A stretch of 64,000 nucleotides of DNA from Nigrospora sphaerica (GCA_018287875.1 JAGVVL010000025.1:2480001-2544000); one strand, 5' to 3'; positions 23,702 through 34,900 are shown, counted from the first letter of the stretch. The notes: generated by a model from the sequence alone, not told the origin. Numbers and translations are program-made.

Positions 23702-25462
23702 ATGGTCCGCATTATCGGAAAGACCCTCTGGGGTCTTGTTGGCACCGCCTCGATCCCTTCGGCACATGCTTTCTGGCGCATGTCATGCAGTACCATCCAA
23801 ACGGGCCGTATAGACCCTATCGTCTTTCCGGGCGAGGTGGCCACACATGCACACAAGATCTCCGGGGCGAGCAACTTCGGCCTCAAGGTCACTTACGACG
23901 ATCTTCGGGCCTCCCGCTGCACTTCCTGTGAGATACAGGACGACAAATCGGTGTACTGGACACCACAGCTCTACTACGAGAACGCCAACGGCACCTTCGA
24001 GGAGGTGCCCAGCGCCGGGCACACCATTTACTATCTCGGACGTGGTGATGAGCGGGATAAAATCGAGCCTTTCCCGCCCGGCTTCCAGATGGTGTCGGGC
24101 GACACGGCGGCGCGCGCAGCGGACACGACGGTCAAGACGTACGGCTCAGGGCGGTTGCAGTCGGAACGGGTCAGCTTCGCGTGTCTCGACAGTTCGGGGC
24201 CGCGGCCGGAGCAAGACCACATGGCGCGGACCGACTGCGACCAGGGTCTTCGAGCCCAGATACACTTCCCCTCGTGCTGGGACGGACGGGACTACCAATC
24301 CGACAATGGGCACGTCGCCTACCTATCGCAGATCGACAACGGCTTGTGCCCGCCGACGCACCCGCGCCCGCTGCCCCATCTGTTCTTCGAGGTCCTGTAC
24401 GCCGTCGCCGCCGTTGAACAGTCTGACGGCGGCCGCTTCGTCTTCGCCAATGGTGACGCCACCGGCTACGGCTTCCACGGCGACTTCATCAACGGCTGGG
24501 ACGAGGACGTGCTGGCGCGCGCCGTCGACCAGTGCCTCAATAACGACGGCCTCGACGGTCTCGTGGCCAAGTGCCCGCCCCTGGCCCAATCGCAAACCTC
24601 GGCGTTCGAGAACAACTGCCCCGAAAGAGGAGCCATAGTCAATGAGCCAGTGCGCGGCTTGCTGGACAAGTTGCCCGGCTGTAACAGGGTATCCAGCGGG
24701 CCCGGTCGTGCCAAAGCGGTAACCTGCTCGGAACGCCCAGCTGTGAACAGAGTCTTAGCAGATACCGGGCCTTCGAAGATGGTGGACCTCTCCGTGGGCG
24801 ACAGGCTCACGGCTTCCTCTGTCTGGGCCTATGCCGGATGTGTCGTCGAGCCGAAAAGAGGCAGAGCCTTGGCGAGCTACAGATTGCTGAGCGACAACAT
24901 GACAGTCGACTACTGTACGTCGACTTGCGAAGAACGGGGCTTTTCGATCTCTGGGGTAGAGTACGGAAGGGAGTGCTACTGCGCCGACGCCCTCTCTGAC
25001 GGCACCTCTCTCAGGGGGCAGGCGGATTGTCCCCCCTCCTCGAGGATGATCTGCCAGGGCAACCAGACCGAGTGGTGCGGCGGCTCCGGCCTCCTCGACG
25101 TCTGGCGCAACACCTCCCTTGCGGCGGCCTCGTCTCCGCCCGAGCCGAGCAAAGCCTTTCCCCGCGGCTGTTACATCGAGACACATCCCCGGCTCCTGTC
25201 TGAGCACGCCTACGCCAACGCGACCGTCACGGTCGACCAATGCATTGCCCATTGCCGGGCGCATGGCTCGCCCTCCGCCGGTCTAGAATATGGTGGCGAA
25301 TGCTACTGCGGCCTCCTAGCTCAAGATGCTCGGCGCACTGACCAGGGCTCCTGCGACATGCCGTGCAAAGGCGACCAGACACAGCTCTGTGGCGGGAGCG
25401 ATCGCCTCTCCGTCTGGGACATTGTACCGCATTTCCCCTCTCCCCAGATGCAACAAAACTGA
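23702..25462 (+). CDS. Secreted DUF1996-WSC domain protein
   Basis: An intron-less gene for 586 residues. A signal peptide is likely (GKTLWGLVGTASIPSAHA, then FWRMSC). Residues about 25-300 form a DUF1996 domain: FPGEVATHAHKISGASNF, the conserved SCWDG, GHVAYL, and HGDFINGWD near the end. Two Cys-rich WSC domains follow at about 376-466 (WAYAGCVVEP...EYGRECYCAD...WCGGSGLLDVW) and 486-576 (RGCYIETHP...EYGGECYCG...LCGGSDRLSVW). WSC domains bind glycans, and this architecture is common in secreted or wall proteins of fungi; the enzymatic role of DUF1996 is not settled. There is no C-terminal hydrophobic or GPI signal, so it is probably released. Codons run open to an earlier ATG at 23636, but the signal peptide fits 23702. 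The transposon starts 550 bases downstream. Confidence 0.88.
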   Translation: MVRIIGKTLWGLVGTASIPSAHAFWRMSCSTIQTGRIDPIVFPGEVATHAHKISGASNFGLKVTYDDLRASRCTSCEIQDDKSVYWTPQLYYENANGTFEEVPSAGHTIYYLGRGDERDKIEPFPPGFQMVSGDTAARAADTTVKTYGSGRLQSERVSFACLDSSGPRPEQDHMARTDCDQGLRAQIHFPSCWDGRDYQSDNGHVAYLSQIDNGLCPPTHPRPLPHLFFEVLYAVAAVEQSDGGRFVFANGDATGYGFHGDFINGWDEDVLARAVDQCLNNDGLDGLVAKCPPLAQSQTSAFENNCPERGAIVNEPVRGLLDKLPGCNRVSSGPGRAKAVTCSERPAVNRVLADTGPSKMVDLSVGDRLTASSVWAYAGCVVEPKRGRALASYRLLSDNMTVDYCTSTCEERGFSISGVEYGRECYCADALSDGTSLRGQADCPPSSRMICQGNQTEWCGGSGLLDVWRNTSLAAASSPPEPSKAFPRGCYIETHPRLLSEHAYANATVTVDQCIAHCRAHGSPSAGLEYGGECYCGLLAQDARRTDQGSCDMPCKGDQTQLCGGSDRLSVWDIVPHFPSPQMQQN

Positions 25463-26012
25463 TATTAACATGACTTCAGTCTATAAGTAAGCACCAATGA
25501 GGGCCATCACATCCCGGTCAGCCCAGACAAGGCGCCTGTAGAGGCGCGGTTCGGGTCACTTCTAAGGGAGACTCCTGAAAGCCATACATACTGGGCTTGC
25601 TTTGTGCCCTCTAGGGCTGGTAGTAAATAGAAATAAATTACAAATGGAACCCTGCAGCAATTGCCAATGAATTCAGTTACCGTGATCACCAAAGCTAGAG
25701 AGGTGTAACGTGGCACGACATGTCAGGGGCACTTGTCTGGCAGGGTGTGCTAAAGCGAACCCATCAATCAATGACTTCAGCTAAACCCAGAACGAGGCAA
25801 GGCGAACAGATATGCAGAATACAGCGAGACTCTGAGCTTCTCAGTTGAAAGGGGGTTGGCCCGCTCTCTTGCTCCTTTGCTCCCGAACTCGCCAACGGTG
25901 AAGAGCGTAATGTCAAGCAAAGCGGAAACGGACAGAGGTGGTGCCCTCACAGCGACGTAGTGTTAGCAAGGTCGAAACAAGCACCTCTGCGTACCTTTCT
26001 ATTTTTATTCGG
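25463..26012. other. Intergenic between the WSC gene and the transposon
   Basis: Holds the 3' flank of the WSC-domain gene and the host DNA next to the transposon's left end. No supported gene. Confidence 0.5.
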
Positions 26013-26014
26013 TA

Positions 26015-26052
26015 AGTTGGACTCCCAACACTTGGGCCAACCCAGACATGGC
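26015..26052 (+). repeat. Left terminal inverted repeat
   Basis: Starts AGTTGGACTCCCAACACTTG directly after the TA. It pairs with 27905-27942 with four mismatches in 38 bases. Confidence 0.93.
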
Positions 26053-26180
26053 CCCCCGCCAAAGTATCGCGATCCTCCACATCACCAACGGAATCACTCA
26101 TAAATTAAATAGCAGCCACGCATCTCCAAGACGGCAAACTCATACCATTCGCTTCATCTTGTAATTACGCATCTATTGAT

Positions 26181-27752
26181 ATGACCGACGATCGACAAAA
26201 AAGAAGACACGCTGCCATTCAGGCGCACAAAGCCGGCCTTAGCGTGCGCGCCGCTGCTAAGAAGTACTCCATCCCTAGGTCAACGCTTCAACGGTATATT
26301 GACGGTGGACGGACCGCTCGTGAGGCTCACGAGGAGCAACAGAATCTGTCACCGCGCCAGGAAGCTCATCTGGTGCGCTGGGTCAAGACGCAGACCAAGT
26401 TAGGCTTCGCACCGCCCCACTCAAGGTTCACGATGTATGCTTTGAGGATCTCCCGAGCGTCTGGAGGCCCTGAGACCTTTGGGAGACACTGGATCCAGCG
26501 CTTTTTGCAGCGTAATCCAGAGTTGAAGACCTTACGCAGCGTCAGATATGGCTGGCGGCGCGCCAACGCAGCTTGTTCAACAGATATCGAGGAGTTCTTC
26601 CAACGGTTGGATGACCCCTTGATATCTGCCATCCCTCCAGCTCACACTTATAACGCCGACGAGATAGGGTCCCAGATCGGAATTGGAGACGCTCCCCTTG
26701 TTACCGGACCCTCTGAGCTTAAGGAGGTCTTCATTAAGGACCCCCTAAATAGAGAGTGGGTGACTATCGTGGAGTGCGTGGCTGGAGACGGTAGAGCGCT
26801 TTCCCCCTTAGTCACCTTCGGAGGCAAAAACGTCCAGCAGCAGTGGTTTCCAGAGGAGATGCTAAGAGATGATGACCTCAAGTCCTGGAGGTTCGCCTCG
26901 AGTGGTTCCGGCTGGTCAAGCAACGATATAGCGCTACGATGGCTACGTGAGGTGTTCCTCCCTCAGACGGAGCCTCAAAACTATCGCCAGTGGCGCCACC
27001 TCATTATCGACGGCCATAACAGCCACACCAACGAAGCCTTCCTCCTAGAGTGTCTCCAAGCGCGAGTCTGGCTTAACTTCCTGCCAGCGCACTGCTCACA
27101 GATCCTGCAGCCCCTCGACGTCGGCCCCTTCTCAGCGTTGAAGCGCAGGTTCAGGTCCATTTTACGTGCCACCTGTTATTCTACGAAGGCTACCGTTGCC
27201 GGCAAGCCAGAGTTCGTGGCTGCTTGGAAACGAGCTCGGAATGAAACCCTGACGATGGACAAGATCCTAGGAGGCTGGGAGGCAACTGGTATCTTTCCAA
27301 GGGACCGTTCTAAGCCTCTCAACAGCAGGCTCACTGCCCAGGCGGACGCGCAGACTCCAGGAGAACCGGAGCGCGCGAAAACACCAGAAAAAAGCGCAGC
27401 GATAGACGAAAACGATTTCGAGACTCCAAAGAACAGTAGGCAAGTGAAGGAATTAGGGCTTCGCGTGTTGGCGGCGGATAGCGCGTCAGCGACTAAAGTG
27501 CAGCGTCGAGGCCTTCGGAAGCTGCAGAAGGCTTTCGACGTCCTCACCGCCAGCAACGTCGCTCACGAGCAGGAAATGAAGCGGTTAAAAGCTGCACTCG
27601 AGAGACAGCGACCTCAAAAACGGCGTCAAGTTCTTCCTACGTCTCAACAGGCGTTTGTTGACATGGAGGACATCTCGCAAGCCAGGAATCAGCTAAGGGA
27701 TGAAGCGAATCAAATCCGCCTACGGAGGTCTGCGCGCCAGCAGCAAAAATAG
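26181..27752 (+). CDS. Pogo/Fot1-type transposase
   Basis: The 523-residue transposase of the surrounding element; binds the TIRs and cuts and pastes the element at TA sites. An N-terminal Psq-type helix-turn-helix (about 10-45, AAAKKYSIPRSTLQRYIDG) is followed by a CENP-B-type DNA-binding domain (about 55-125, ending HWIQRFLQRNPEL). The DDE nuclease has Asp160 in YNADEIG, Asp277 in IIDGHNSH and Asp313 in LQPLDVGPF. The last two are separated by 35 residues, i.e. DD35D. The C-terminus is basic and helical (RRGLRKLQKAF...RLRRSARQQQK). No stops or frameshifts. Start ATG at 26181 is in-frame with the first helix. All catalytic residues are present, so activity is plausible but not shown. Confidence 0.95.
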   Translation: MTDDRQKRRHAAIQAHKAGLSVRAAAKKYSIPRSTLQRYIDGGRTAREAHEEQQNLSPRQEAHLVRWVKTQTKLGFAPPHSRFTMYALRISRASGGPETFGRHWIQRFLQRNPELKTLRSVRYGWRRANAACSTDIEEFFQRLDDPLISAIPPAHTYNADEIGSQIGIGDAPLVTGPSELKEVFIKDPLNREWVTIVECVAGDGRALSPLVTFGGKNVQQQWFPEEMLRDDDLKSWRFASSGSGWSSNDIALRWLREVFLPQTEPQNYRQWRHLIIDGHNSHTNEAFLLECLQARVWLNFLPAHCSQILQPLDVGPFSALKRRFRSILRATCYSTKATVAGKPEFVAAWKRARNETLTMDKILGGWEATGIFPRDRSKPLNSRLTAQADAQTPGEPERAKTPEKSAAIDENDFETPKNSRQVKELGLRVLAADSASATKVQRRGLRKLQKAFDVLTASNVAHEQEMKRLKAALERQRPQKRRQVLPTSQQAFVDMEDISQARNQLRDEANQIRLRRSARQQQK

Positions 27753-27904
27753 GCGGTCGGAAACACTAGAAATTGGAGATGATTGGAATCAGGAAATAAA
27801 GGAGGTCCTCGAGGAGATACAGGTCAGATTATAGCTTACTAGGCCTAGTTGTGGCTACAAAACACTAAAAACCAGCTTAAGGGGTCTCACGATAGGTGTG
27901 GTTG

Positions 27905-27942
27905 CCCAAGTCTGGGTTGGCCCAAGTGGTGGAAATCCAACT
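27905..27942 (-). repeat. Right terminal inverted repeat
   Basis: Read on the minus strand it starts AGTTGGATTTCCACCACTTG next to the TA at 27943-27944, mirroring the left end. Confidence 0.93.
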
Positions 27943-27944
27943 TA

Positions 27945-28754
27945 CTGAACAATTACTTGTCTTCATCCATGGGGGCTCACAACTAACGCCCACGCCAGAT
28001 CTACACTCGGTGTAGAACGGAGATTGCTAAACATCAATATTCGGAAAATGAGCCTAAAAACTCTGACAACAGTATGCTCTTTCATTCTGCTATTCATCCC
28101 CGTGTGGGTGGCACAAACTGTTGGACTTCGTGTTGTTAGCTAGACTAATTCATGATTGTCTTTGAAACTTCCTTGGTGAGGTCCTCGAAAGCGCCCGAGA
28201 GTTTGATTGCTACTTAAGTTGAATCCGATCCTTTCCGCCGCTCCTCCCTCTAATGGTTGGATTCATATGTTCCGGCATATTATAAAGAGACTGGTTTTCC
28301 TGATGAAAGCTGCTCCTACTCTCCCACGTGAACCAGTGAATAGAGTGTGGTGTCTCAGCGCATAGGTCAATACCTGGATAGCAAATAGCATAGTCACAGG
28401 AAAGACTCATGAGAGACACAATCAGGACCAGCTGCTTGGGTTCCATGGGCATACGCCGTGACGTGAGAAACAGAGGTTTTAAACAATTTCCGACTTGCTC
28501 ACTCATGCCCAGGATTGTGATGCTTCATCTGCCTTCTCTCAGCCTGAATTGGCATTAGACCCAAGGCCAAAGTCTACCGAATGTATTAAGCGCCATCCCC
28601 CGAGTGCGCCATTCCCCAAGTGCGCCCTTTGTGTATAGCCCATGGTCCTTCCTCGCTGTATACTTCCGACTCTGTCACATCCTCTTGTATGATCGGGGAA
28701 ATAGCCCAGACGTGTTTTATCCGGTCAAAAAGCGTCCAACTTCTCACCATGCGC
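27945..28754. other. Intergenic between the transposon and the terpene cyclase
   Basis: A minus-strand frame at 28210-28506 (98 residues) has no recognisable motif. The region holds the transposon's right flank and the cyclase 3' UTR. Confidence 0.45.
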
Positions 28755-29963
28755 CTAAGAAAGGGCGTTGTATCGCGGGCACGTGGCGCTCCAAAACAAG
28801 TGGCCACCCAGCATATATCCCATAGCTTCCAAGTACCTGCTTACGCATCAGGGTTTGTTAGTAATGATCAGGGTGTAAGAGAGTATGCATCGCAGTGTGG
28901 ACTGACCGCTTCATTTCCTCGGACGCATCTTTGGCCAACTCGAGGCCCAGACGACGAGTCTTCTCCTCGGCCTCGATGACGAGGCCCTTGACAAACGTCT
29001 TGGCGTAGTCCTCGCCGACGCCATGGAGCCGCATGACCACGGACACGGCGTTGTGCTGGCGGCCCATGGAGTCACCCTTCTCCGAGTCCCAGGAGAAGTA
29101 ATCGTTGGTGAGCGCCATGGCGGCCCCCGCGGCGGCACCGTAATCTCTACTTGCGGCAAACTCGGCGGGGGAGAGACGGATGTCACAGTCCCAGCGCATG
29201 AAGCCTTCCATCAGGCTGGGTTCGCGGTCAAAGGTCAGTCGTTGGTGTGATTATAAGTCGGGAAGGGGGGGCTCACTCGAAGCCGGCATTGACGCGTCGA
29301 AACTCGACGTACTCGTCGACCGTGGCAAAGCTGGCGTCGATACTGTCGTACTCCTTGATGTACGTCTTGAGAACATCCATGATCATGTGGGCCCCGGCGG
29401 GATCCAGCGCCATCACGCGAGACGGGAAATCCTGGAACATTTCCAGGACCCAGCCTTGCTCTCCCCAAGACTCGACATGCTCGGCGCGGTCCAAAGCCAG
29501 TGACCAAGACTCGCGGAAAATTTCCAGGATCCAGTTCTGCTCCGCCGGCCGCTGGGAACTTCCGCCGTCGAGGAGAGCGTACAGCGAATCATGGAGCTTG
29601 GCGGCCTCGTCGTGCGGCAAGGCTTCGATGACATCTGAATCGACATGTCAGTGAAGTGGGAGGAGGCGCAAGGTGGGCACGGGGCGGGACGAAGAACGCA
29701 CCGTCGTAGATCCAAAGAGCCTCGACGATTTCGGCGTTGAGGCCGACGCGCTCGGTCAGGCCCGTGGGGTAGCAGAAAGCGAAGACGTTTCCGTAGGGGC
29801 CGATGGAGTGAAGGCGAACGTTGAGGTGCGGCGCGAGCTCGCGGACGATCTTGGGGACAGTGTCCTCACACCTTGCAATGTCTCTTTCGTCCTCGTGGAC
29901 ATAGACGGGGAAGGTGGTGAAACACGAGGGTACGGAGAAAGTGTCGACGGCGGTCGCAGCCAT
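28755..29963 (-). CDS. Class I terpene cyclase
   Basis: A stand-alone class I terpene synthase of 336 residues, which ionises a prenyl diphosphate with Mg2+ and cyclises it; product and chain length unknown. Exons on the minus strand are 29963-29702, 29634-29277, 29215-28907 and 28836-28755; the frame closes exactly. The Asp-rich motif is DDVIE (residues 87-91, DDxxE variant), created across an exon joint. The second metal-binding motif is complete, NDYFSWDSE (Asn244, Ser248, Glu252; NSE triad). The last exon supplies YLEAMGYMLGGHLFWSATC and then PRYNALS-stop, the usual cyclase ending. The ATG is in ACCATGG context. There is no prenyltransferase half, unlike chimeric fungal diterpene and sesterterpene synthases. 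No P450, prenyltransferase or regulator is seen within the flanks. Confidence 0.9.
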
Positions 29964-32900
29964 GGTGAACAAAGTGAGAAGAGGCAGTGCGACCTGGACT
30001 TATCTTTCTGGGGGGGGGGGAGGGAAGCAAGGTCTTTCTGGCCAGGCGTGCCTTCGGGGGTGACAGGCGACGGTTGACGGATGTGACAGATGACGGGGAA
30101 GAAGCCGAGGGTTTTGGAAAACGGGAGAGATGAGGTACTGACGGGATAGTGCGGTTAGCCTAGCTACCAGAAGAGCTGCGAAGTCCCAAACGAGCTTCAA
30201 ACGGGACTGCAAACCCCCTTTTATTAGAAGGCAGCATTGAATACCTGCTTCTATGTATCTCTTGTCCTTAAGGAGTAGCAGCTCCTTTGAACGCCCAGCA
30301 AGACGCGGCTGGCATGGGTCGCGCTCCCGGGATCAAAGCAACCACCCCATTGCCTTCCCGCCCCCAACGTCTCTACGGCGTCCAGCCAAGAATTGAAGTC
30401 TTAGCCACGGCAGCCGGCGACGGCATCGCCCACGATGTGGGCTATTGTTCCGGTCAGAGTTGACAGCTGACCAACTGCATCAGAAAGGGGGGTCCCAGCA
30501 AACCGCAGTCCACGACTTGGCCCGACCGGGCCATCAAGCATGATGCCCCGGCCTTGCGAGGTACCAAAGCTATGGCATCCTAAAAGAGAGATCTTCGTTT
30601 AGTGCACATCCTGTATACCATGGGCATCTCCCCGGGGGACACGATCGAAAAGTCTTCATCTGCCGGCTCCTTTGCAAGGGCTGCTTTCCCCACTTGGCCC
30701 TCGACCCTGGTTCTCAACCATTGATCGTCGATCGACGAGAGGTATCTGATAGTTCAGATCCATCCCCGGCCCCCGCAAAGCCGAGATCAGTCAGCTAGAT
30801 GGTGGTATCTCGACGGGGGATTTGTGACGAGGTTCTGGGAGGCGTTTCGTGGCGGCGAGGCGAAAGAAAATAAAACCCCACGCGCGGCTCGGGAACTGCC
30901 CCTTGCCGCCAACATGGGATCCCATGGCAGACACGATTGGCAAACGCCACATGCTTGCCCATCCGAACCACTGGTACCCGCCACTGCAGTTTTAAGGTTG
31001 TGTTCATGCTGGTGATCTCGACATGGCACCGATCGCGTAGGATGGAACAGGGCTCTACTGTGTAAGGCGAGTATGGATGGAAGGTCGATTGTTTTCATTC
31101 CGTGGGTCCGTTCCGGGGCAACGGGACCCCGCTCGATCGCGTTTGTAGTAATTGTTAGGGATGATAGCGAGAAGTACTTCTGGGCCAGCCGCCTTTCCAG
31201 GCGGTACTTACAGGAGGGGGAACTGGTACTTCGCGCCTCTTCGCGTGTATAACGAACCTCGCCACGCGCTGGCTCACGCGCGCAACCTCGTTCGAGGAAT
31301 GTAGGCGCTAACAATATCCCATGAGATAGAATGCAAGTGGATTGTGGATCCCAGAAGTACTCGCTGCGCCCTTAGAGTGCCGGAAGAGCCCTCGGAACAA
31401 TCGTCGCAGAGCCAGACTGGGATTGATGCTACTTGCCGTGTTTTACCCACGAGACTACTAACCCGCGCCCGTGCAGCCGTCGTGTTACCAGCGAACGCCA
31501 GAAGTGCCCAGACCAACGAGGCACAATTGGGGGGGGGGGGCATTATGTTTGGCCATCCCCGTCAGCTTGTCCGTATCTCCCCGATACCTGTAGGTAGACC
31601 CTGCGTAATCGATAGCCGCAAACTTTCGTCTTGCTCTGTCGCTCACTTCACCGCGCTTTTATCTCGCCTCTTGGACTGAACCCCACGGGACGGTGTAAGT
31701 GGGTATACTCGCTGCCTATCGCGTGCCGGCAGTGCTTCCGGCATCCGCGCCCTGTCGTGTCTTACCTCTCGACCCCGCAACCGGCCGAACTACCGGAACG
31801 CGAGCGTATTGTCGTGAGAAGGACCTCTCCCCGCTGTGCATAGTATCTTCGCTTTCAGCCGCCGCCAACTGCTGGTGGGTGGGCCTTTTGCTCCGGAATG
31901 GGTGATACGCCCGGCACAGTACGCCACTGGCCGGCAAAAGAACCGTGCCTGTCGCTTGACCCAAGTCCGAAAGCCCGGCTTGCCTTGATCACGAGCGCCG
32001 ACGGATGAAGCCGACTCACTATCGACACCACTGCGCAGGAATGGCGTCGAAACCAGCGTCCGAGCCTCTGCCGCGCCTCGTATCAGCCGTTTCTCGTATT
32101 GGGCCCATCACAAAATACGCAGGCTGCGTCGGGACAGAAAGAAAAACGACCCAAGTCTCCATCTGTAAGCCTCGTTGGTTCGGAGCAGATCACATCCATC
32201 CTATCACCTCATCTCTGACTTTATGTTAGGCACGGATCGGCATCGAGAAGCGCAGGATGCTACCTCATGACCACAAACTATATTTCCTAACCTCTTTTCA
32301 GACACACATGCTTTGTTTTCATTTTCCCCTGGTCTTTTGGTATAGCGCTTAATGCAGTCGTGACAACTTCTTGTATCTAGTTCAGATGGTCATAGTAAGA
32401 AATAAGAGGCCCCGGACGCTGTCGTAACTTCGAAAAACAATAGGTAGGGGTAGACGTTGATTGCCTTGGCTCTTTCTTTGTCTTTTGTGTGTATTCTAGG
32501 CCGGCTCTCCCCCTTTTCATAGCTTGCTTCCGCTTTGCTGCTGCTTCCCCAGTGCTATTGCTAGGCCCTTCTTAGTGTATTCATTCTTTTGTATCTCCAT
32601 TCGAGTCCGAGCCCTAGTTCATCTCGTAAGTACCCCTACACCCAGTCCTCAATCATGCATAGCTACATGTTGGGCTTGGTCGCAAATAGTGTATAGAAGA
32701 GTTTAGTGCCAAGACCCATACAGAGAGACACACTAAAAGGGGGCAGAGTAGAATGGAAGAAGTTTACCCTCGCCGCCCCAGTGCCATCACACATAACCTC
32801 TCTTGTTGTGCTTTCTCAAACCGTGCCTGGGGTCCCCGGATTCATAAGAAGAAAAGGAAGCAGGAGAGGAGAGGGCAAGAAAACTACAAAGTGTGGACCA

Positions 32901-33256
32901 GATGTAGATGAGAGGGGAACGCAGGTGTTTTCAAGTGGTTTGTTATAAAACAAGTGGAAAATGCTAGCGTCTACTTAGGCAGTCCTCTACCCTGAGAGGT
33001 AATCGCCAATCATAACAGACGCGAAGCATTCAACACGAAAAGTCGGCCCACTCGGCTTGATGGTACGGGTTTGCGGCCAATAAGGTTTAAGTAAGGGGCT
33101 CGAGTGCGTAGGGCCTGCATATAAGAGAACTGGAGGACCAGAGGAGGACAAGAAACCAAGGATCACGAGTTCACCTGTTAAGCTATTAGCAGCAGAATGG
33201 AGAGAAGTCTCCTTGTTCTTTCGTACGTCGATTTCACACCCTCTGACAGATTCTGA
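29964..33256. other. Long gene-poor stretch (3.3 kb)
   Basis: No supported gene. Contains G runs near 30010 and at 31529-31540 (12 G) and several long but unconvincing frames (for example 30787-31314 minus). The part from 32230 to 33000 is more AT-rich than the rest. Confidence 0.5.
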
Positions 33257-34900
33257 CTAAGGATAGCAATACGGCTTGTGGGTGAATCGGTCAACGACAT
33301 GTTCCCTCTCATCCTCAGGACCACGCTCGCCATACACATCCCCATCACGCCCATTCTCGGATTCATCCCACAAATCCATATCATCCACCTCATTTGTGAT
33401 ATGGTCGACGAAACCATAGGCTGCCGAATCATCCGTAGATTGCTTCACCACCTTGTTTCGTGGGACCATTCCGGGTGTGTGCACGTACTTGTCGAAGTTC
33501 CGTCGAACCACTCGGCCTGAAAGGGGCAAATCTTCCGGATAGTCGGTGCCTCCCCGGCGGCAGTAGCAGTTGAGGGACTCTCTCATAGCATGGGACACCT
33601 CGGGAAGCCCGAGCCAGATTTCCTCGGGGGAGGCTGTCGCCGCATACTCAGTTGTATATCCTCTCAAGTGTTTCGTGAAACAAGCCTCCTCGAGGTTAAG
33701 GCGGTGTCGTATGTCGGGGAGGAGTCTCCTCCACGAACCCCACTCCTCGAGAGTGATCTCCTGCAAGTGTAGCACGTTCAGGGTATCTTGGTGAAGCTCG
33801 AGTGCTTCCCACAGCGCTTGCCTGTTGCATCTGATACCCGCCAACGCGAGGTTGGTCAGGCGCCGCCAATGGAGACCAGGGGGAATGATCATGTCCAAAC
33901 TGACGGGGACGAAAAGGCGGCCATCCGGCGACCACCCCTCGACCTCGAAGCGCAGATTCCTCAGTTCTGGCATGGTTTGCAGGACAATGCGAAGAGCGGG
34001 CCTCGTACCGAGGGCCAATGAGCACTCACGAGCCTCACTGAGTCTACGGGGGAAGTTTGCGGGCTGGTCCGGGTCTCCGAGCAGCTCGAGGGCCACCGAC
34101 AACCGCAACTCGAAGAGATCGGCGGCGTTCAGGGGCCTGAAAAGAGCCAGTAGCTGTGTCAGTGGCCTTCGGAAAAAACGCCAGTGGACTGAAGTGTGAA
34201 ACTGCTTCGGCCGTAGCTCCGCGCGACGCAACGCCACCAGCACCGACTCGAGGGCTTGTTGGCCTGCTGAACACGGCTCGTAATCCGGTCCAAGGAGCAT
34301 CGACTTGCGGGTAGCCCACCACTTAGCCCAGCATTTGCCGTCAAAGTAGGAGCCAGGACTGCCGTCTGCATAGAATGGCCTGCCGTCGGAGTAAAAGGGT
34401 TGGTTTGCCGAGTGAAATTTGCTGCCGACATAGATATTTTCCAATGCCGTGAACTTGGAAAGGTCGCAGTTGAGGAATGGGGAGCCTCGCGCCAGGTACA
34501 TGTCTTCTTGGTATCTGAACCGAGACAGGTGGTCGCGATGGGCGTGGGGCATGCTCGAAGCAGGGTAATTCTTCCGCCATTCTGGCATAGAAGGCCATCG
34601 GGCCAGACTGTCCAATCTGACGTTTTCCGAGTGCTCCATCACCATGTCAGCGAGTGCCAATCTCCGGAAATGGTGAGTGAAGTAAGTCAAAGACTTGACC
34701 TTCTTGGCCAACCTGGAATGGCTTGCAACGGACTGGAGGCGCGCCACGTCTGATTTATGGAGGAAAAAATGCACATGGGGCAGTATATAGTCGACGGCAA
34801 TTCGGCTCCAGCACTTGTTGGCCAGGCGGAGGGAGCATGCATCGTGAGTGTTGAGCTTCGACGCGATGAGGTGCTTCAGCTCAGGCGGAAGACGGTCCAT
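33257..34900 (-). CDS. F-box domain protein
   Basis: A single-exon gene for 547 residues. An F-box lies at the very N-terminus (about residues 2-40: RLPPELKHLIASKL...ACSLRLANKCW), the motif that docks on Skp1 in SCF ubiquitin ligases. The remainder has no WD or clear LRR signature, but from about residue 320 it has LRR-like Leu-spaced segments (MPELRNLRFEVEGW, HQDTLNVLHLQEITLEEW). The C-terminus is acidic (VDDMDLWDESENGRDGD). Fungal genomes carry many such orphan F-box proteins. The target is unknown. Confidence 0.8.
   Translation of the reverse strand: MDRLPPELKHLIASKLNTHDACSLRLANKCWSRIAVDYILPHVHFFLHKSDVARLQSVASHSRLAKKVKSLTYFTHHFRRLALADMVMEHSENVRLDSLARWPSMPEWRKNYPASSMPHAHRDHLSRFRYQEDMYLARGSPFLNCDLSKFTALENIYVGSKFHSANQPFYSDGRPFYADGSPGSYFDGKCWAKWWATRKSMLLGPDYEPCSAGQQALESVLVALRRAELRPKQFHTSVHWRFFRRPLTQLLALFRPLNAADLFELRLSVALELLGDPDQPANFPRRLSEARECSLALGTRPALRIVLQTMPELRNLRFEVEGWSPDGRLFVPVSLDMIIPPGLHWRRLTNLALAGIRCNRQALWEALELHQDTLNVLHLQEITLEEWGSWRRLLPDIRHRLNLEEACFTKHLRGYTTEYAATASPEEIWLGLPEVSHAMRESLNCYCRRGGTDYPEDLPLSGRVVRRNFDKYVHTPGMVPRNKVVKQSTDDSAAYGFVDHITNEVDDMDLWDESENGRDGDVYGERGPEDEREHVVDRFTHKPYCYP

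Larger units (their letters stand above)
26013..27944 (+). mobile_element. Fot1/pogo-type DNA transposon, apparently complete
   Basis: A Tc1-mariner superfamily element of 1928 bp (26015-27942) flanked by TA at 26013-26014 and 27943-27944, the expected target duplication. Inverted repeats were found by eye: the left end at 26015-26052 and the reverse complement of 27905-27942 agree at 34 of 38 positions and share an exact core CACTTGGGCCAACCCAGAC. The size and single intron-less transposase frame match the fungal Fot1/Pot2/Flipper group. Nothing appears broken. It sits between the WSC-domain gene and the terpene cyclase gene. Confidence 0.95.

Noticed and set aside
26013..34900. Secondary-metabolite gene cluster around the terpene cyclase
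   Set aside because: Flanks hold only a transposon, a gene-poor stretch and an F-box gene; no tailoring enzyme, transporter or regulator.
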